From Edolisoma coerulescens (Eukaryota; Chordata; Aves; Passeriformes; Campephagidae): DNA of 64,000 nt. This document shows, in pieces, positions 12,127 through 23,117 of the stretch (the first letter of the stretch is position 1; each line of letters opens with the position of its first letter). A model generated the notes under the pieces. That model ran no database searches. It was not told the DNA's origin and saw only the letters and a list, made by a program, of their open reading frames with translations. The translations under genes were made by a program, and so were the position numbers. The stretch is from NCBI GenBank assembly GCA_013397115.1, contig VWZW01002539.1, forward strand, positions 248,001-312,000. Reading direction: 5' to 3'.

Positions 12127-13415
12127 CAGCTGAGTGTGTGCGTAGCAGGCTCAGTGACTCTCAAACATCTGAAGCCTCCTGAGCCCGTTCTGCTCCAGTG
12201 GATCCATGGATGAATAGGAAGCTAAAGTTGCCATTATGTGTGCTGTGTAAGAAGCAAGGTGGCATGCTCTGCCTGGATAGGTTGTTTTTACAGAGAATAC
12301 AGTAAAAATGATGTATCCCCTCTTCACAGTCCTCACTGTGTATGTGCTATGCACCAATTTTCTCATATTTCTCTTCAAGTAGGCTTAGGAATGCTCATAA
12401 AATACTAATTCCTCCAGAACTTTTTTGCAGTATACCTCATCATAGATTTTTTCTTTAGTCTTACATTTTTGCCTTTGAAAAATTCACACTTTGGACATTG
12501 TCCATGTAATTGTTGTACAATGTGCACAGTTAAGATCCCCAAACTAATCCCTTGCTAGGAAAGTGTTCTCAGTCAATGAGGCTGATTTTTTAAAAAAATT
12601 ATTTCTTTATTTCATGTATTTCTTCAGGGCCTCTACATTTATTTGTGCTGTTTGTGTGACAAAGTAAATTAAAGAAAATGGATGGCAGAATTTCCTTTGC
12701 CAGCTACCTGCCTTGAAATGATATTTGAAAAGCATGTATGCTTATATAAAATATCAGAGCTTGTCAGTATATCAAGAGCAAGAAAATTCTCTTGGTTTTA
12801 AGTCTCAATGTACACTATGGCTGTAGGGGAAAAGGCCTATAAAATTTCTTTCTAGTAATAAAAGCATTTGTGGTAACAGGGCTCAGTGATACTATTTTTG
12901 TATGTTTGACATAACCAGTCATTGCTGGGCTTTTTAGTTGTGAATAACACAAACATTCTAGACATCCAGGAAATACCTCTGTACTTTTTCATACCACTAC
13001 GTAATCCTTGTCATTGCCAAATTTACTGAGTTTTCTGTAAACAAATCCAGGTGACACAGGCACTGATGTGCATCCTTAAAGTTGAGAAAGAGTCAGAAAG
13101 GAGGAAAATGGCCTGAACTTGCTGTCACTGAAGTAATGCCCCAGTTCTTAACTTGGGCCAAAGGCAGGGTTTGGGAAGAAGGTTGATTTGTCAGAGCTTA
13201 TCTTGAGCAGGCAAGACTTGGGGTGCATTGAGTGCAGAGTTTGCTTGGTTGTTTTCCCTAAATCACCGTGCCTATCAAGTCAAGTCCCTTGAGAGTAGTG
13301 TCACTTCTTTTTTCTTGGTACACTTGCTCTTAAATGACAATCAAAGATTTCAGAAAGTAAAAGAAGGACATGTAAACACAAATAGAAAATATCACTGTCA
13401 TATTTTCCAAGTTAC

Positions 13416-13421
13416 TTTATT
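13416..13421 (-). terminator. MYOZ2: Candidate MYOZ2 poly(A) signal
   Basis: AATAAA on the minus strand, about 180 bases beyond the MYOZ2 stop codon. It would give a short 3' UTR ending near 13400. Later signals could also be used. Confidence 0.5.
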
Positions 13422-13597
13422 TAGCTCATGTTTACAGATGAAACTGGGTGCCAGAAAAGAGACACTGCATCCGACATTATTACTTATACTCCAGCTTCCA
13501 AGGAAAAATTTTGTCAGTAGCCTTTAGTAATGTTTGGACCAAAAATACACAGATGTGCAGCTTTCAGCATTTTGTACCATGTAGAATGCAGCCTCTC

Positions 13598-13829
13598 TCA
13601 CAGGTCCTCTGTTTCTGGAACGGTGTTGGATTCCGCAGGCTGAATGAACACTACAGGGATATTCTCGGATGTCCACCCTTTGGGAGTCCTGTTGAAGGAT
13701 CTTCTGGCAGCAAGAGGGTTTGCAAGGATCATGAATCTGGGATCGTTTAGCATCAGCATATTATAATCTGGTACCTTGAATTTAACCAGCTTTGATGCTC
13801 TCTCGAAACCACCAAAGGGAGTGGCAACT
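13598..13829 (-). CDS. MYOZ2: MYOZ2 coding exon 6 (last), C-terminal domain
   Basis: This exon encodes residues 188 to 263 plus the stop TGA. Its acceptor is GATACCTACAG|AGTT, and its first base completes Arg187. It begins RVATPFGGFERASKLVKFKV, a strongly conserved myozenin block, and continues with NRTPKGW. The region near the C-terminus of calsarcins is known to hold the calcineurin-binding part. Here PVVFIQ at about residues 245-250 resembles a PxIxIT-type docking site, which is my inference. The protein ends TVPETEDL, matching the E-[ST]-[DE]-[DE]-L PDZ ligand that in myozenins binds enigma-family PDZ domains such as LDB3/ZASP. A longer in-frame reading extends upstream into the intron but is not coding, because the splice acceptor sets the boundary. 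Confidence 0.95.
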
Positions 13830-16800
13830 CTGTAGGTATCAGAGAAATAAAAGTTAAATGTGATTTTAAAAATACGTGTTTTCTTTTCCTCCCAGAAGCT
13901 GAGAAGAACAGATTTTTGTTCCAATTTCTTGTTTACGTTTTCAAGCTTTGGGGAAAAGTAGTCTGTTTGTTTTTCTGGGAAATTCTCTTTGAGATCTGAT
14001 TTATTTCCCCTTAGATGAAGCTCGCAGCCTTTTTTAAAATTCAAATGGATGGAAAAGCCAAGAGAAAAAGATGTTGCAAGAAAACCCTGTAATTGGTGAG
14101 TCACAGTTACTAAACTTATTTTGTTGGTGATAAGTTGATAAGTCTGAAACTGTAGCTCAACACATTCTCTCTAGCAAGTAATTAGATCAGAAACTTCTCA
14201 CCCCATTTTCTCCTCTCCTCAGCTGCTTGTTCCTCCCACTACACTGTTTCAGCACCATATTGTTGTATCAGTTAGAATGTATGTGGGTTGTGCTATAAAC
14301 TTGGGTCACTTATGTGATCTGGGTTAAACAAAGACCCTTCAAAACAAAGGAGCACTTCAAAATCCAAATTATTTCAGCAATCTGGTTTGTATCAGTAGGC
14401 TCGAACAATTGTAGCAATACAAGTGAAGAGGAGTGGAGCTTAATGAGTGAAGCAGAAAGGAACAGCCAAAGACAACAGGCTCTGGAAAGGAGGGAATGGG
14501 TGAGGACTTGATACACCAGCTTTGTTTCTGAAGAAAATGTTTATGTAACTAAACCTTGAAACACTGTTCTGCCAGCATTTTTCATGTTATTTAAATGTAA
14601 ATTTTCCCTCAGGCAGTAAGCCTGAGAAACTGAAAGATAAGGAATATTAAGATGGAGTTGACTGTTACATCCATTTGCAAATACTTTAAAACAACAGTGT
14701 TTCCAAATACCTCCCATGATCTTCTGTATATACAGGTTTCAGACTGAAAAAAACCCTTGAGTTTTCCTGTCACTTCTTCCAGCCTCCTTTGTACAAACAA
14801 ACAGACTGTGGTATGTGCTCTGCATTTTGATCAGCTGCATAACTTTGCTGGGATGTGTTCTAGCCAGTGAAGAGTGTCAGATTTTCAAATTGCACAAGAG
14901 CACCTGATTTCTGCAAAGCCAGATATGTAATGGCATAGGAAAATGAATTTTTGTTGAAATGGAATTTCACCAGCCTTGGTATATTTTGTGTGTGGTACAG
15001 AGCAACAGATCTGATGGAATATATTTCCAGTGGCTCCAGGTATTACAGCAGAAGCCCAGAGAAATTAATACCAACAGAAACTAAAAGAGATCATTTGAAG
15101 ATCTGTCTAGGATTTTCAGCAGGACAAAAACCCTAAGTTTTGTACAAAGAATTAAGTACACATATACAAAAAGAAGAGATTAGTTCAGAAAAATGAATCT
15201 GTGACATAAAAGAAATGGTGCTGTTCTGTCATTACATGACTCACTGCATTTTGGTACGAGCAGCATTTGTTGAAGGGGATGGTGTTAACTCCAAAGCATC
15301 AATCCTGGGAGATATAAAAAATCATGCAAGCTCTGGGCATGCACCCTCACTGAGAGAAGAACACTGCTTTGGATTAAGCTCTAAAAATGTTTCTCAAATG
15401 ACGACAAGACAAGATGTTGCAGCCGCAGCAGCCAGTCCAGGCATTAAACTCTCTTGAGGTCAAAGGAAATTGTTTATCCCAAGTTGGTATCAAGCCTGTG
15501 GTATCAAGCTTTTCTTGTGGAGCTGTCTTGTAGGTCACAATGTCAACATGGATACCGTATGATGCTGATTAAAAATAATTGCTTGGTAATTGGCACAGAG
15601 TGAATGTAGTGATCTACATCTCACCGGATAATAAATATTGTTCTAATTGCTGCCCTAATTATGATACACATTCTCACATTGTTGTGATGTTTAATTATCA
15701 TTGATATGTATATTAAAGGGATAATCCAAATAAACAGAATTGTAATAGTTGTATAAATTGCAAAACAATTCTGTTGTCTAAAACATCCTCTTTGTAGTAT
15801 TTATGGGTTTTAAATACAGCATATTTCTGTATGTAACAGAAACAGGAGCGCTTTCTTTGGAAATTCAAGTATCTTTTGTACAAAATACCCCCCTGTAGTT
15901 GCTATACAAAGTCTGGCCTCAGAGAACTCTGCATTCCTGCCTTATAGGCAGGGGCACATGATGATTTACAGAAAGGAGAGTACAATAATTGGCTAAGAGA
16001 TGTTGATTTTCCTTTACAGCAGCAGTAAATATATTCTTGTGAGCAATAACTTGTCTGACAACATGGTGTTGTAATGTCCTCTGTTGTGTGCACACCAGCT
16101 GTGCTACTTGAGCTCTGATTCATTGTATAGAAGCCTAAATCTCATGCCCAAAAAATTCCAGTAGTCATTGCTCATAATAAGGGTGGAAATGCTGGTTCAG
16201 AGCCATAGGAAATAGCACCAGGAAGCGTAACAGATTGTTTAATATTCACTTTGCATATTCCTAAAAAGTAGGTGCTTGATTTAACAATAGCAGGCAGAAT
16301 CATGTTTAATTTTAGCTGTCGTTTTAGCAGGATTTCTTTTTAATTTTTTACCCTTAGTCTTTCTTTTTGAACATTATATTGTCTCAGCATCGGAGACTGC
16401 TTGTAGCTGATGATTGGGGAAAGTCTGTAAAATTGTTTTAACTGCATTAGATTAGCACCTTCAGTTACTTAATTACAAAAAATGTGAGTTTCACATTTTA
16501 AAATGGGAATGTCATTCATAGAACATTTTGCTTATCGTTAATTCTGCAAAAACAGAGACATAAGAGCAAAGAATTTGACCCTGAAAAATGCTCAGAGCTT
16601 CGCGGGAGCTTAGTGCAAGAGCTAATGCTAATTTCACAGAGCTATTTGGGTGCTGAGGAACTGGCTAAGCACCCTGCTCCCACTAATCTCACATCACTTC
16701 AAGTTAGCACCCAAAATTCCTGTGAGACTCTGGATCCTAGCATTTTATAATAGACTTCAGAATCCATGAATCAATGAAAACAGAGCCCAGTCCAGATGGA

Positions 16801-19800
16801 CTGGATTCCTGTAGTGCTTTTGAAAGAGTAGTCTTTGGGAATTGAGAAAGCTGAGTGAGAATTTGTCTGGTAGGAGAGGCAGAACTAGTCCGACTTGCTT
16901 GTCCTATGTGAGTAACATGTAGTGCTTTGTATGTTACTCATAATCCTACCTTTGACATTTTATCCAGCTCCAAGAAAGCAGATGGAATAAAGGTGCTGAT
17001 TTAAGTAATATTATAAACTCCTTAGCAAAGGCAGATTCATGCTGCTTTCCCACAGATTGATTACTTGGTGCTTCCACACTGGTAAAAGAGACAAGAAATT
17101 TTTTCAGTGGTAAATGCTTCTTCAATTCTAATAGGAATGAATCTCCAAGAGAAAGCAGATGGCACGGTCTGTTCCGCAGCATTTCTCTGCTAGCACAGAT
17201 TGGTTTTCATCTCTGAGGAGAAAGAGTAGCCCGGTGTGCAGTGTGTGTTCAGAGCCCCTCTGAGCCCCATTTCTCTCTGCCCGGTGCTGTGCTGTCAGAG
17301 CACTGCTGGCTGCCTCACCGACAGCCTTGGCCCTGCCTCACAGGGCAAACCGGCCTGCACTGCAAGGTCCCTGCAGCTTAAAATGAGTACTAGACTCCAA
17401 CTAATACCTCTATGAATTCCTTATTTGTTTTAAAAAATTCCTTAGTGTTATAAAAATTGCACTGCTGCAGGGTCCAGAGTCACCTCTTCACTGCTGGACA
17501 GTGGGAAAAAAAATCTGGATGCTGTTTAGTGCAGAATATACTTTTAAGCCGTGAACGTGTGTCTCAGTTCCAACACATCAGACCTCCCTACCTGCTCACG
17601 TTGTGCTGCTTTTCCAGTTTGTTGTGTAACAAGGAAAGCTGAAAGGAGCCTGAAATGGTCTGCAAAGTCTGAGTGCCACTTCAACAGACGCCAGTGAATG
17701 AACCGGGAAGGATCTCAGGCCCATTTCCCTTGGGAATCCTATGCCTCACACTTGCTGTTAACCACACCCCCTTCTGACTAATGGTGACTGTACCAGTGCT
17801 TTACAGGAGAACAAACACAATGGCACTTTACTGGATGATGAAGCAGGATAGAAAGCCTAGATAGATACCCTTGCTGATAACAAAATGGTGCTATTATATC
17901 ACACTTTAATTGTTTAGTACGGTATCATTTGCTTTCTCTCCAAGACTGCAATTAAACAAGCCAAGGATGCTGTGACCTAGATGCACAGAATGACTTAGTA
18001 GAATCTAGACACAGAAGTCCAGTTAGCCTTCTTCTGTTGGATAGCTTGGCATGCAGTGTGCTGTTTTGAATTCCATCATCAAATACTTTTCCTGTGCATT
18101 TTTAGGAGTGTAGACATCTAAGTCACCACTGTATTATCCTCTCCACGAGATGAGTGTCTTGAATTTTAATTTTTCAAATTCTCAATTTCTTTTTGAATCT
18201 GCTAGAAAATGTAAGTCTGACTGTAACTTGTAACAGCTTTTCTAGGGCCACCAGACATCTTTTTCTACTGGATATCAAGTTTTTTGCATGAGAAGGAGCG
18301 TTGTGGTAGACTATGTTGATATATTTTTGGGTTGAATTTACCAGTTTCACAGTCTGGATCTGGATTTATGTGCCAGATTTTAGTTTTTTATGGCAGTTAT
18401 GAGGGAGAACGTTGACCTTTCCCTAATAAGAATGCACATATGTTCAAGAAATTCAGACTGTGGTGAGCCACAGTTCTGCCATGTTATACATAGAGAAAAT
18501 CCACATAGAAAGAAATCCAAATAGTTAGTGTTATAAAGAGGGCAGCTAACAGAACACGGAACCACAGAGACAGCCTAAAAATCCACAAAGAAGCCATCAG
18601 ACACCGTCTCAAGGCACATATCCCTCTTAATGGAGTCTCTGTGCCTTGTCTGATGCTGTCTTTCACAATAATGAGTAGCACCTCTTGTGAGAGGGAGAAC
18701 TGATTCTGTCTCCATGTATATGTATCTTTGGCATTCTTTCTCGGGCTCTTTTTTTATTTTTTTAATTTATTTTTTTTAGGCTACAATAAGCACAGTACGT
18801 AAACTGTGCTGTTACTGTTCCAGTGTTGGCAGCTGTGGCACATCTCTGACTTGCATTTGCTTTTTTGTCTGCTGAGAAGAGTGTGCCACACAGACTCAGT
18901 TATTAACATGGCAATGTATATTGCTGCTAGGAAATCAGAACTAATGCAGTGTCTGCAGTGCCAATTTTGATGTTGAATTGGGTAATGTTTTAGTCTTTGC
19001 ACTCATAGTTGAGGCCCACATCAACATCAGGAACACAAGTGATGTTTGTGATATTTTTCTCTAAGTTTGTATTGCCATGAACCTTCTTTTTTATTTTTCA
19101 ATAGATTGCTGTCTGGCCTTTTGAGGAGGGGTTTTGGTTTGGCTCAGCTGGCTGGAACTCAGCAGCGTTGTCCATTACTTCAGTAAATAAAATGGAATTA
19201 AAATAAATGGAATTAAAGAAAGCAAAAGACATGAGTAAGGATTTGCTTTAAAGCTTTAAAAACCCAGTGTTGTCCATGTAGCTAGAAGTTCTACTGAAAG
19301 CCATAACACATTAGTTGCTATGTAAGTAAAACAATGTTTAATGTGTTAATTTGTTGCTGAGGTTTGTCAAAGATATAAAAATGTTATACTGCAATGAAAT
19401 AGGAAATCATCTAACTATTTAGTGCGAGGCATTGGTTGTGGGATAAAGTTCATGGCACTATCATTGCCTAAAACAAAGCCATGGGAGTTGTATTAAAAAG
19501 GAGTGGTTTGCATTATATAACTTAGAAACAAAGTTCTGACTGAGAGTTTCCCTGAGAGCTCTTATGACACCATACCTACTGCAGTCAACAACAGGCATCC
19601 TGAAAGGAGTTTGAAGCTCATATTTCCCATTTATTGAGTACACTGAATCACAGAATCATAGAATGGTTTGGGTTGGAAGGGCTCTTAAGGATTATTTATT
19701 TCCAACCTGCCTGCCAAGGGAGTCCTTTCACTAGACGAGGTTGCTCAGAGCTCCATCCAGCCTGGCCTTGAACACCTCCAGGAATGGGCATCCACAACTT

Positions 19801-20075
19801 CTCTGGGCACTGGATTCTGATACTTTCTTTCTTTCAATATTTTTAGCAATTTATCTTATATTCCTAGTCCTACAGTTTGAATTTGGGCCCATACTTTAGA
19901 GATAGACTCATTTCCTCCTTAATGCTCTTGTTTGCCACTTGTAATCTCTGTGCATGTTCGTGTTTATGCACACACTTGCAAACACAGGTGGCAGGGTTTT
20001 TAAAGCTGGTGGAAACATTTTATTTTATAGTAAATTTCCAATGGTCAGTAAAATTCAGTTTTCATTCAGGATTAC
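13830..20075 (-). other. MYOZ2: MYOZ2 intron 5
   Basis: A 6.2 kb AT-rich intron with donor AACAG|GTAATC at the 20075 end. It contains the CR1 fragment at 19643-19812 and a GC-richer patch of about 160 bases at 17211-17370. A very AT-rich stretch at about 15560-15760 carries several TAATTA-type homeodomain-like sites. No other exon was recognised. Confidence 0.85.
19643..19812 (-). mobile_element. CR1 LINE fragment, 5'-truncated
   Basis: The plus strand reads GAATCACAGAATCATAGAATGG, then GGTTTGGGTTGGAAGG, and later TGGCCTTGAACACCTCC and ATCCACAACTTCTCTGGGCA. This is the reverse complement of the 3' untranslated end of avian CR1, including its terminal CATTCTATGATTCTGTGATTC repeats at the 19643 side. 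Only about 170 bases remain and no reverse transcriptase is left, as is typical of CR1 copies. It is moderately diverged and sits inside MYOZ2 intron 5 in the same orientation as the gene. It is the best single marker that the window is avian. Confidence 0.92.
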
Positions 20076-20259
20076 CTGTTAAAGCTCCTGTAGTCAGGCA
20101 GTTCTGGCTTTGCTTCAGGTGTAAAAAGTTTAGGATATAAAGCTTCCAGCAGTTCTGGATCATCCCTAATGGCTTCTATCCAGGGAGATTGGTAATACTT
20201 TGGCACAGCAGTAGTGTTGAACTTTTCAGGAGGAATTTCTTTCAGTGGTCCAGAATATC
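20076..20259 (-). CDS. MYOZ2: MYOZ2 coding exon 5
   Basis: A 184-base exon between acceptor CACATTGCAG|GATATT and donor AACAG|GTAATC. It enters in phase 1, completing Gly126, and leaves in phase 2 within Arg187. It encodes YSGPLKEIPPEKFNTTAVPK, then YYQSPW, DDPELLEALYPKLF, and ends PDYRSFN. These are nearly invariant among myozenin-2 proteins, so the family call is secure. No open frame long enough to stand out marks this exon; it is found by the splice sites and the family match. Confidence 0.95.
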
Positions 20260-21391
20260 CTGCAATGTGATGGAGGTAAAATGATTATAATGATACTTTG
20301 TGTTTTCTGCTTCCTTGCCACCATCCTGTGAAAGTGTGAACAAAAAGATTTTAAAAGCAGGCTTTTGATTAAAACTAAGATAATTCTACCTCTTTGAGTG
20401 AAATTTTCCACAAGTACATCTACATCTAGTTCTTTAAATTAATGCTATTTCCTTCTATAAGCTTAAACCCTCCCTGTGGCTTAATATCTACCCCTTTCAC
20501 CTTTTCTGCCTAAAGAAAGGCTTGAAGATTTGTATCATGTCTTAGCAATGGAAATTGCCTCTGTTTGCATTGTGTTTGGCCAAAGGATGCACAGAGCCTC
20601 AGCAGTCACCAACAGAGCAGGACTGACCTAGTTTACATGGACTGGAAAAGGTCTGCACAAAACATGCATTGAGTAATTCTGAACAAAGAATGAATTTGTA
20701 AAAACCACGGTCTGCTCATGGATAATTCATAAACAGGAAGAAGGGCTATATCACTGAATAAATTAATTAAAACAAATTAGCCTTCTCTAGTCTTTAAAGA
20801 ATACAAAATAAGGCCTTCTTGTAACTCACTCCTTTAAATAAAGCCAACAGTACCCTCACAGTTAAGGATTTAAAAAAGAACAGTTTATGCAGCCAGAGGC
20901 AAATTCCCTTTAAAGTTACTTCTCGCTAAAGGGTTCTAGCAAAACTTAGTGGCTTCAGATTTACATTTATGGATAATTAAACTACAATGAATAACTTTCA
21001 GACTGTTGAGCAGGGTGTTGCATATTGGAAGCAATGGTTTGGCAAAGGAAAATAGGTATATTTATGTGGTTTTAAATCAGAGGATCTCTTTCTCAGTGTT
21101 TTTAAGACCTGTAAATATAGGCACAATCTGTCTTGATGTTAAGATATGTTCTCAGTTGAGACAGAAGTGGTACAAAAGATATATCAGATCTTTTAAAAAT
21201 GAACACAAGCAACTAAGAGCATCACTTTACATTTCTGGGAGAGGCTCTGATTAGTTACCTGACTCAAATGTATCTATTTCTAATATTAGTCTATTAACAA
21301 ATTCTTGTTGAAGTTTCTGTCTTTAAAAATGGTCATTTCTTTGCTATGAAATGAGACTAAATCTGTTTAGTGCTGTAGACTCACATATTAC
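20260..21391 (-). other. MYOZ2: MYOZ2 intron 4
   Basis: A 1.1 kb AT-rich intron with donor CCCAG|GTAATA and acceptor CACATTGCAG. Nothing else was recognised in it. Confidence 0.85.
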
Positions 21392-21521
21392 CTGGGGCAA
21401 TGTTGTCAGGGTGTGGAGGGCTCCGGGGATCAGGTGTGTTGGGAGGTGTCATTGGGGCGTTCTGGGGAATTCCTTCCACGCTGAGGCCGTCCATTCTGAC
21501 ACTCGGGATGGGCTCTCCACG
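21392..21521 (-). CDS. MYOZ2: MYOZ2 coding exon 4, Pro-rich linker
   Basis: A 130-base exon between acceptor TTTCTGTCTGAATGCAG|CGTGG, which has a good pyrimidine tract, and donor CCCAG|GTAATA. It starts in phase 0 at Arg83 and ends one base into Gly126. It encodes RGEPIPSVRMDGLSVEG followed by NAPMTPPNTPDPRSPP and HPDNIAPG. The second half is almost identical to mammalian MYOZ2, while the first dozen residues are diverged and about two residues shorter. An in-frame TGA immediately before the acceptor rules out an earlier start for this exon. Confidence 0.93.
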
Positions 21522-22947
21522 CTGCATTCAGACAGAAAGGAATTGCACTTGCAGGCATGTGATTCTCTGGGGAGGCTGCAGTAATACTCCGATTTACAGC
21601 CCAGATCTGATTCCCAGCGTGTACAATCCTAAAGAACACTGACCTGCTGTTTGGTACACTATTCCCTTCACACTTAAATTGTCTAAGTAATCAAAAATGA
21701 GTATTTTTCAGTCACTAGACACTAGAAGCTGTTCTGTGTCAGACAGAGCACCCATGCTACCCAAAGGGTCAAGAAATCTGGCAAATTTGAGCCCTTTGAG
21801 TTTCAAAGCATTGATTCTTCAAAGCGTCTCTTCCCCTATCAGTTGAAAACTCACTGCATTTGTTAAACTGCTTTTGTTTGGGATTGTCTTTTCCTTTATT
21901 TGTAATAGAAATAACAACTTCAGTGCAGGTCACTTTCTGGAGATTCATGATACGCTGTTATTTTCCACCCTCCTATTGGGTTATCAGTTCTAAGGAAACA
22001 TCCAAAGGCTTAATCATTGTTGCATAAATATAGAATTAGAGTCTCATAAGAAGTCAGCATCTTATTTTAGCTATGACACATAGGCTAAAAGCAATTTAAA
22101 TATAGACTGGTTTAGAGTAAGAGTTTCTTGAAGTAGGAAAGCAAACAAATAATACTTGTTTAAACTTGAAACAACAACAAAAAAAGATCAAGGCAGAATG
22201 TTTTCTAGTCATCCTGAACTATGTTAGAAAGATTAACTTTGGCAGGCAGAATCATAAAGATGATGAAGACACCACCAGCAGTGCTAAATAGACACTTAGG
22301 GGAGGGAACAGGAGCCAGAGGCATCGTCTTTTCCTGTGCTGGAATGTCATAGTGACTGTGAACCATGTATACCCTGTGGTTTTAGGGGGGAAAAGTGGGC
22401 GAGACGGAAATGGATTTGTCAGACTGTAGCAAAATCATGGAATTGCGTACAGAATTCTGACAAGATTGATGGTGTGCTCAGAATTAATCTGTGTAGCTTC
22501 TAATACTCAGTAGAGGGAGAAATGGGGGGACAGTATTCTTAGATGGGCTTTTAAATAATAGTGTTTAGTAATAGCCTTGGGTGCTCAATGGAGTTATTCA
22601 GATTTTTTTATATGGGATTTCTTTTGTGCAGATCTATTTTAAAAAGGTAGATTTATCAAAGATCAAACTTGATCCCATTTTATCCCAGTGTAATTCAACT
22701 TCGGTTGAGCAAGTGATCAGAGATGTTGGAAATATCTATACCATATAAAAAGAAACGTAAATTTATTTTTTTATTTGTCTGTAGGATCTCATTTAATAAA
22801 ATACAGTTGGCCCACTTCTTCTTAGCCTCATTCTAGGATTTTGCTTTTATTCTTCCTGAAACTAGAAATAAATCATGCACAATGTGTACCACAAGCACCA
22901 AAGGAACCCAATCCAGAATCAAGAAGAAGTCATTACAAAATGCTCAC
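21522..22947 (-). other. MYOZ2: MYOZ2 intron 3
   Basis: A 1.4 kb AT-rich intron between donor AAAT|GTGAGC and the exon 4 acceptor. No repeat or further exon was recognised. Confidence 0.85.
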
Positions 22948-23117
22948 ATTTCTTGGCTTGTTTGCCACGTAATGATAATTTTCATATGTGTATTTGTCAG
23001 ATCTCCGCTGGCGTCTCTTGAAGAGCCTGGCACCTCTGTTGCTGAGCGTCGACAGTTCCTCCACCATGATATCTCTGGGCGTGCTGACCTTTTTCCCAAG
23101 GTTCAGGCTGGGTGAGA
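22948..23117 (-). CDS. MYOZ2: MYOZ2 coding exon 3, N-terminal basic region
   Basis: A 170-base exon with acceptor GCATTGCAG|TCTCACC and donor AGAAAT|GTGAGC. It completes Val26 and ends in phase 0 after Asn82. It encodes LGKKVSTPRDIMVEELSTLS, then NRGARLFKRRQRRSDKY and TYENYHY. The first block and the NRGA-LFK-RQRRSDKY segment are hallmarks of MYOZ2. The spacing from the start codon to LGKK equals that of the human protein, which supports the exon 2/3 junction. The basic segment at 22990-23034 shares a pattern with three segments of the neighbouring SYNPO2 protein. Plus-strand open frames over this exon are shadows. Confidence 0.95.

Larger units (their letters stand above)
1321..13399. other. 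Intergenic region between CpG island and MYOZ2 3' end
   Basis: About 12 kb of mostly AT-rich DNA without a recognisable gene. It contains the GATA microsatellite at 2291-2326, a 17-bp tandem pair at 2840-2873, poly-T or poly-T/C runs at 3781-3803 and 8279-8330, and an A/C-rich simple stretch at 9027-9090. It also holds the GC-richer block at 11545-12126. An exon-like stretch lies at about 4710-4901 on the plus strand, with an acceptor-like AACAG and a donor-like AAAAG|GTAAAT. Its frames match no family I know. Confidence 0.5.

Noticed and set aside
13830..14104. In-frame extension upstream of MYOZ2 exon 6
   Set aside because: The acceptor CTACAG at 13830 and the match starting at RVATPFGG set the exon edge. 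The upstream part is intron that happens to lack stops.
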